From NCBI RefSeq assembly GCF_000278115.1, contig NZ_JH725117.1:133257-197256 (forward strand): a DNA stretch of 64,000 bases, given 5' to 3'. The translations under genes and the position numbers were made by a program. Position 1 is the first letter of the stretch. Each line of letters opens with the position of its first letter. Origin of the DNA: Bartonella sp. DB5-6 (GTDB lineage: Bacteria > Pseudomonadota > Alphaproteobacteria > Rhizobiales > Rhizobiaceae). Of the stretch, positions 58,931 through 64,000 are shown piece by piece. The notes below the pieces were generated by a model. It made no database searches. It was not told the origin of the DNA and worked only from the letters and a program-made list of their open reading frames with translations.

Positions 58931-59103
58931 TTGATATTTATCATAAATTCTTAGAAACATTATTTCAAACAATTGGAGTTGGATTATTACTTATAATTGT
59001 TTTGAAATTTAAAGGATATAAGATTAAAAGTATTATAATAAAATTATTATTTATAATGATAATATATTTTACTCTTATGTTTTTATACAGATTAATTAAA
59101 TAA
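58930..59103 (+). pseudogene. Small hydrophobic protein (unit 2, d) lacking an ATG
   Basis: A frame of 57 codons homologous to 57761-57913: [32 protein letters not shown], ending FLYRLIK. Where unit 1 has ATG it has ATT (58930-58932). ATT is a rare start codon, so low-level or coupled translation remains possible. Confidence 0.5.
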
Positions 59104-59635
59104 CTGTAAAATTACTATCCATTTCATTATATATATTCTTATTTTTGTTATTTTTTAACATCTTTCCTTGCTCTCAATCCCATCTCCCAACACCATCCGT
59201 GAATGGCATAACGCAAAACATGATAAACCTGTGTCATCACAATATTCGCACTTCGGGAATGGCTTTACAAATGACGCCCATAACCTATGAACGCCCTCAT
59301 CCCATCTATTTTTAACTTTTTATACGAAATTTTTTAAAACTTTAATTTCTTTGTTCGCTTATAAAAGCTCTCTACAACAATATGCTCTTTTGTATTTTAT
59401 ACAATTTACATCTCTTTATGATGATATGCGTCCATTTAAGCATCCTAAAACAGCATAAAAACGCCCTCTTAAATAAAAACGTAAATACAAACTCACCAGA
59501 TTTGAAAAATTAACTATTCCAATATTTGTAATTTAGTCTAATCTCAAAATGAAAAGCTTACTGGGAATAACTCTGCCTAAAACACAAAAATACAATGGCT
59601 GATTTTTCCAAATAATAAATGAGGAGAGGGAACAT
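59104..59635. other. Right edge of the island and acs upstream region
   Basis: Composition returns to normal. No gene seen. GAGGAGAGG at 59621-59629 is the acs ribosome-binding site. Confidence 0.4.
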
Positions 59636-61594
59636 ATGTCTGAAAAAATCTATCCAATACCAGATAATATCAAAAAAAATGCTTTGATCGATGAAGAAAC
59701 TTACCACCAATGGTATCAAGAAAGCATCAATGATCCGGAAAGCTTCTGGGCAAAACACGGTCAACGCATTGAATGGTTTAAACCTTATACAAAAGTAAAA
59801 AATACTTCATTTAATGGAGATATACCCATTCAATGGTACGAGGATGGAATAACAAATGTTGCCTATAATTGCATTGACCGCCATTTAAAAAACCATGGTG
59901 ATAAAATTGCTCTGATTTGGGAAGCAGATAACCCTTATCATGATAAAAAAATAACCTATAAAGAGCTTTATCAACATGTTTGCCGTTTTGCCAATATTTT
60001 AAAGAACCACGGTGTAAAAAAAGGCGACAAGGTTACCATTTACCTCCCCATGATCCCCGAAGCAGCCTATGCCATGCTCGCCTGTGCCCGCATTGGCGCC
60101 ATTCATTCGGTCATTTTTGCGGGTTTTTCTTCTGAAGCAATAGCACAACGTCTTGTAGATTGTGAATCAACCTTCATCATTACCGCCGATCAAGGCTTGC
60201 GTGGAAGAAAACAGATAAACTTAAAAGAGACCGTTGATCATGCTATTGAGATCGCAGCCCATCAGAACGTGCATGTCAATCAAGTCATGGTCATACGACG
60301 CACCAGTGGAACAATTCATTGGGTAGAGGGACGTGATTTTTGGTACCATGAAGAAATACCTCATACCAAAACCGATTGCCCAGCAGAAGAAATGAACGCT
60401 GAAGATCCCCTATTTATTCTGTACACCTCGGGTTCAACAGGCAAACCCAAAGGTGTTTTGCATACAACAGCGGGCTACCTCGTTTATGTATCGATGACAC
60501 ATCAATATGTTTTTGATTATCATCCTCATGAAATTTACTGGTGTACTGCAGACATTGGCTGGATTACTGGTCATTCATATTTGGTTTATGGACCTCTATG
60601 CAACGCTGCCACCACTCTAATGTTTGAAGGAACACCAACCTTTCCCGACAAAGGTAGATTCTGGGAAATTGTCGATAAACACAAAGTCAATACGCTCTAC
60701 ACAGCACCAACTGCTATTCGTGCCTTAATGGGTGCAGGCAATTCATTTGTCGAACGCTCGACAAGAACATCCTTGCGCCTTTTAGGCACCGTGGGCGAAC
60801 CCATTAATCCAGAAGCATGGGAATGGTTTTATCATATCGTTGGAAACAATCACTGTCCTATTCTCGATACATGGTGGCAAACAGAAACGGGTGGGCATAT
60901 GATCACTCCTCTTCCCGGTGCAACAAAGCTTAAAGCAGGCTCAGCCACACGTCCTTTTTTTGGTGTTCAACCTCAAATCATTGATGCCCAAGGAAATGTT
61001 CTGGAAGGTGAAGCAGAAGGCAATCTTTGCATTATTGACTCATGGCCCGGACAAATGCGCACCCTTTATAATGACCATGCGCGCTTTATTGAAACGTATT
61101 TTTCCACATATAAAGGGAAATATTTTACAGGCGATGGGTGTAGACGCGACAGAGATGGCTATTATTGGATTACAGGACGGGTTGATGACATACTCAATGT
61201 CTCTGGACACAGGTTAGGAACAGCTGAAATTGAATCAGCGCTTGTTCTACATCCTGCTGTTTCAGAAGCAGCAATTGTCGGTTATCCTCATCCCATTAAA
61301 GGACAAGGAATTTACAGTTTTGTCACCTTAATGGAAGGCACAACCCCAAGTGAAGCATTGCAAAAAGAGCTTATTCAACATGTAAGAAAGGAAATCGGCT
61401 CCATTGCCATATTGGATAAAGTTCAGTTTGCTCCTCAACTACCCAAAACACGATCAGGAAAAATTATGAGACGCATTTTGCGAAAAATCGCCGAAAATAA
61501 TTTTGATAATCTAGGAGATATCTCAACCCTTGCCGAACCACAAGTCGTTGATGATCTTATTGCCAATCGCCAAAATAGAGAAACTATTACTTAA
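59636..61594 (+). CDS. acs: Acetyl-coenzyme A synthetase
   Basis: A protein of 652 residues, the normal length. Activates acetate to acetyl-CoA through acetyl-AMP. Visible: the AMP-binding loop [28 protein letters not shown], the [15 protein letters not shown] motif and the C-terminal [13 protein letters not shown], whose lysine is the acetylation target that switches the enzyme off in many bacteria. Monocistronic, with a strong ribosome-binding site. Confidence 0.97.
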   Translation: MSEKIYPIPDNIKKNALIDEETYHQWYQESINDPESFWAKHGQRIEWFKPYTKVKNTSFNGDIPIQWYEDGITNVAYNCIDRHLKNHGDKIALIWEADNPYHDKKITYKELYQHVCRFANILKNHGVKKGDKVTIYLPMIPEAAYAMLACARIGAIHSVIFAGFSSEAIAQRLVDCESTFIITADQGLRGRKQINLKETVDHAIEIAAHQNVHVNQVMVIRRTSGTIHWVEGRDFWYHEEIPHTKTDCPAEEMNAEDPLFILYTSGSTGKPKGVLHTTAGYLVYVSMTHQYVFDYHPHEIYWCTADIGWITGHSYLVYGPLCNAATTLMFEGTPTFPDKGRFWEIVDKHKVNTLYTAPTAIRALMGAGNSFVERSTRTSLRLLGTVGEPINPEAWEWFYHIVGNNHCPILDTWWQTETGGHMITPLPGATKLKAGSATRPFFGVQPQIIDAQGNVLEGEAEGNLCIIDSWPGQMRTLYNDHARFIETYFSTYKGKYFTGDGCRRDRDGYYWITGRVDDILNVSGHRLGTAEIESALVLHPAVSEAAIVGYPHPIKGQGIYSFVTLMEGTTPSEALQKELIQHVRKEIGSIAILDKVQFAPQLPKTRSGKIMRRILRKIAENNFDNLGDISTLAEPQVVDDLIANRQNRETIT

Positions 61595-61609
61595 CGCAAA
61601 ACACCAACC

Positions 61610-61662
61610 AGCGGTGGTTTTAGTTTTCTTGCTATTATAGCATTCGTGCTAAAACCACCGCT
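61610..61662. repeat. Long inverted repeat after acs, with a nested hairpin
   Basis: agcggtggttttag (61610-61623) and ctaaaaccaccgct (61649-61662) are perfect 14-base arms. The loop contains another perfect hairpin, tgcta-tta-tagca (61630-61642). The whole can fold into a nearly continuous stem. No T-run follows. It may act as a terminator or a mRNA end stabiliser. Confidence 0.7.
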
Positions 61663-62105
61663 ACAATTAAAAAATAATAATACAACTTTCAATCTCTTTG
61701 AAAACGGATACTCTTTCTCAATAACAAACGAAAAACGATTGAAGAAAAAACATTCAGAATTACGGAGTATAAATTCTAACAAAAACATAGAACGAAAAAA
61801 GCAAAGCATCCTTTGTCAACCAGAAAACGAAAAAGATCACTGCTAAACCAACAAAGCTCGGGTTACAGTCCTCATGTTTCTGCTAGAAACACCTTGGAAT
61901 TCCTGCTAAAATCATAAATATAAGTAAAATAAGGAAGTGTGACAATCAATAATAGCCTTACAAGCAATATTTCTCAATAACAAATGAGAAATTGTGAAAG
62001 AAAAAATATTGAAAACTGTAAAACATAAACCGAACAAGAGCCGAAAACAATGAGAGCAAAGGTCCTCACAGTAGTGCAATATAAAAGCAGAAGTGGTAAC
62101 GAAAA
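61663..62105. other. Spacer with a degenerate direct repeat before ftsE
   Basis: ttctcaataacaaa at 61715 and 61971 begins two similar stretches (about 61714-61803 and 61970-62059; shared aaagaaaaaa-att and aaacat blocks). No gene supported. Confidence 0.45.
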
Positions 62106-62765
62106 GTGATTCATTTTGAGAATGTCGGGCTACGTTACGGAATGGGCCCTGAAGTCCTTCGCGATATTAGCTTCCATATTCCTCCTGGGTCATTTCAATT
62201 TCTCACGGGCGCCTCTGGAGCCGGTAAGACGTCGTTGATGCGTCTTATGTTTTTGGCTCTCAAACCAACCCGCGGTCATATTGACCTCTTTGGAAACGAT
62301 ACAGCATTGCTCAAACGACAAGAGCTTCCCGCACTACGACAACGTATCGGTGTCGTTTTTCAAGATTTCCGTCTCCTTGATCATATGACCACTTATGAAA
62401 ATGTCTCTTTACCTTTACGCATTAAAGGGCAAGAAGAAGCAACTTATCGCAGCGAAGTGGAAGATCTTCTCTGTTGGGTAGGCCTTGGAGATCATATTCA
62501 TGTTTTACCACCGGTTCTTTCTGGCGGTGAGAAACAAAGGGTAGCCATCGCGCGTGCACTCATTGACCAACCCGAAATCCTGCTTGCCGATGAACCGACA
62601 GGAAATGTTGATCCCCCTTTGGCAAAACGCCTGCTCCGTTTGTTTATAGAACTAAATCGTTTTGGAACAGCGGTCGTTATCGCCACCCATGATATCGCAT
62701 TGATGGAACAAGTCGCAGCACGGCGTATGCTTCTCCATAACGGACGGATGACAATTCATGAATAA
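62106..62765 (+). CDS. ftsE: Cell division ATP-binding protein FtsE
   Basis: A protein of 219 residues, starting at GTG 62106. Walker A GASGAGKTS, Q-loop VFQDFRLL, signature LSGGEKQRVAIARA and Walker B ILLADEPTGNVD. With FtsX it controls peptidoglycan hydrolases at the septum. It overlaps ftsX by eight bases. The ribosome-binding site is weak. Confidence 0.95.
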   Translation: MIHFENVGLRYGMGPEVLRDISFHIPPGSFQFLTGASGAGKTSLMRLMFLALKPTRGHIDLFGNDTALLKRQELPALRQRIGVVFQDFRLLDHMTTYENVSLPLRIKGQEEATYRSEVEDLLCWVGLGDHIHVLPPVLSGGEKQRVAIARALIDQPEILLADEPTGNVDPPLAKRLLRLFIELNRFGTAVVIATHDIALMEQVAARRMLLHNGRMTIHE

Positions 62766-63711
62766 GTCTTTCCCTATTTTTACAAGCAATCAAAAAAACG
62801 CAACAGCTATTATTCCCAGCAGCAACATTTCTGGTCAAGCGCTGGTTGCAGTGATTGCTATTATGACATTTCTCTCAAGCCTCACATTAATCGGTGTTGA
62901 TTTAGTACAACGTGCTGCTAACAGTTGGAGCAATCAAATCAGCTATGAAGCAACCATTCAAATACGCCCCATTGAAAATGTTGATATCGAAAAAGCCCTT
63001 CGTGATGCAGTTAAATTGGTTAAAACATTTCATGGTGTACAAGATGCCACCATTGTTGACCAAACAGCTACAGAAAAATTGCTAGAACCATGGCTTGGAA
63101 CAGGATTAAACTTAAATGAACTGCCTCTTCCTCGCCTTATCATCGTAACACTGAAAGAGAATGAAGAAATCAACTTTCGTGCAATTAATGACGCCATTAA
63201 AACACAAATTCCAGGAGGCCAGTTTGATGATCACCGTGTTTGGGTGAATCGTTTTTCAACAATGGCACATACAACTGTTTTTATTGGTTTTTCAATCTTA
63301 ACATTGGTTCTAGCCTCACTGATACTCACAATTATCTTTGCCACACGCAACGCGCTGGCAGAGAATGCGCATATTATCAACGTCTTATATTTTCTGGGCA
63401 CTGAAACTCTTTTCATTGCGCGACAATTCGACTGGCATTTTTTTAAAACTGCGCTACGCGGAGCATTATACGGTGGTGTCACAAGCGCATTTCTGTTTGC
63501 TGCTTTTAGTGTGTGGACCAATTATAACCTAGGGAAAGCAGAAACTAGCCAAATAACCGCTTTGTTCGGATATATTTCTATAAGTTCTCTTCCTTATGGA
63601 AAAATCATTGGCCTCATTTTTTTCGTTTCTTTACTTACCACGCTTACAAACCGGATGACTATTCTAGCACAGCTAAAAAAAATAGATCAATGTGAAAATG
63701 GCTTATTTTAA
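62758..63711 (+). CDS. ftsX: Cell division protein FtsX
   Basis: A protein of 317 residues. Four membrane helices: one near residues 27-48, then a large periplasmic domain (about 50-165), then three (about 175-200, 222-248, 275-300). This is the FtsX layout. It transmits FtsE ATP hydrolysis to periplasmic amidase activators. Translational overlap with ftsE. Confidence 0.93.
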   Translation: MNKSFPIFTSNQKNATAIIPSSNISGQALVAVIAIMTFLSSLTLIGVDLVQRAANSWSNQISYEATIQIRPIENVDIEKALRDAVKLVKTFHGVQDATIVDQTATEKLLEPWLGTGLNLNELPLPRLIIVTLKENEEINFRAINDAIKTQIPGGQFDDHRVWVNRFSTMAHTTVFIGFSILTLVLASLILTIIFATRNALAENAHIINVLYFLGTETLFIARQFDWHFFKTALRGALYGGVTSAFLFAAFSVWTNYNLGKAETSQITALFGYISISSLPYGKIIGLIFFVSLLTTLTNRMTILAQLKKIDQCENGLF

Positions 63712-63745
63712 TTTTTATAACTCACGACTCATATAATTTAAAATC

Positions 63746-64000
63746 ATGACGCAAAGCAGTTTAGAGCACCCCCAGCAAAAACGTCGCATAGGCAATCTAT
63801 GGCATCTTTGCTGCTTGTTGCGCTATTTCCCACCGACAGCACTTGCCCTTTTAATGGTCATTCTCCTTTTTTGTGTTGGTTTTGTGGTTTTTTCTGAAAA
63901 AACCGAACGACTTCAACCACCAAATCCTTTGCCAAAAGCAGATGCAATCATCGTTCTTACAGGAGGAGAAAACCGCATAGAAGCAGGGCTAAAACTCTTA
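63746..64000 (+). CDS. YdcF/DUF218-type membrane protein, 3'-partial
   Basis: Starts at ATG 63746 and runs off the window (85 codons). One membrane helix (LALLMVILLFCVGFVVF), then the start of the DUF218 fold: LPKADAIIVLTGGENRIEAGL. It follows ftsX by 34 bases, the usual rhizobial order, and is probably in the same operon. Family members are envelope proteins of unknown reaction, such as SanA and ElyC. Confidence 0.85.
   Translation, partial: MTQSSLEHPQQKRRIGNLWHLCCLLRYFPPTALALLMVILLFCVGFVVFSEKTERLQPPNPLPKADAIIVLTGGENRIEAGLKLL

Overview
The window reads as chromosomal DNA of a Bartonella species (Alphaproteobacteria, Hyphomicrobiales). This rests on protein sequences typical of the rhizobial group (GapR, ZapA with its DUF4164 partner, CarD, RpoH, a ClpB-unrelated conserved MgpS-type helicase tail), on the AT-rich composition, on large decayed spacers, and on a duplicated RNA element next to an XRE regulator that resembles the Bartonella-specific Brt/trp arrangement. 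The species is not assigned. No rRNA, tRNA, transposase or CRISPR array was recognised.

Layout. 1-620: 3' part of thiE with an in-frame pentapeptide repeat. 620-4100: accessory block with a TIR-like NADase-type defence protein, two Brt-like elements, an XRE regulator, an orphan TrbH-like lipoprotein and a decayed higA. 4160-10670: Sel1 protein, efp, suhB, an ABC exporter, rpmE plus a decayed rpmE copy, and an unknown membrane protein. 11300-20300: central carbon block on the minus strand (tkt-gap-pgk-fba, and DUF1036-pyk), with divergent DUF4164-zapA. 20560-33840: gapR, a GNAT, an ABC-F protein, a glycine-zipper lipoprotein, thiN, an M48 protease, rpoH, a helicase tail without its motor, fdxA, carD, rpmF and ispA.

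34170-37400 is a compact minus-strand cassette: a short peptide gene, a hairpin, a single-ring ClpA/B-type AAA protein, an MccB-like E1 adenylating enzyme with a probable peptide-recognition domain, and an MFS exporter. I predict a ribosomally made, adenylation-modified peptide system. It abuts a decayed N4-gp56-type phage capsid gene.

38080-55800 is core: ispG, a small membrane protein, emrA/emrB directly behind atpHAGDC, priA, a transaldolase, lptE, leuS and a YggS-type PLP protein. 56380-59110 is a very AT-rich island with two tandem units. Each has a near-identical promoter region, an operator-like dyad, one glycine-zipper peptide gene with two cysteines, and several 50-72-residue hydrophobic proteins. 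It looks like a duplicated bacteriocin/immunity locus. 59630-64000: acs, ftsE, ftsX and the start of a YdcF-type gene.

A recurring theme is local partial gene duplication followed by decay (rpmE, the tkt/gap junction, the ABC-F gene, the spacer before ftsE).
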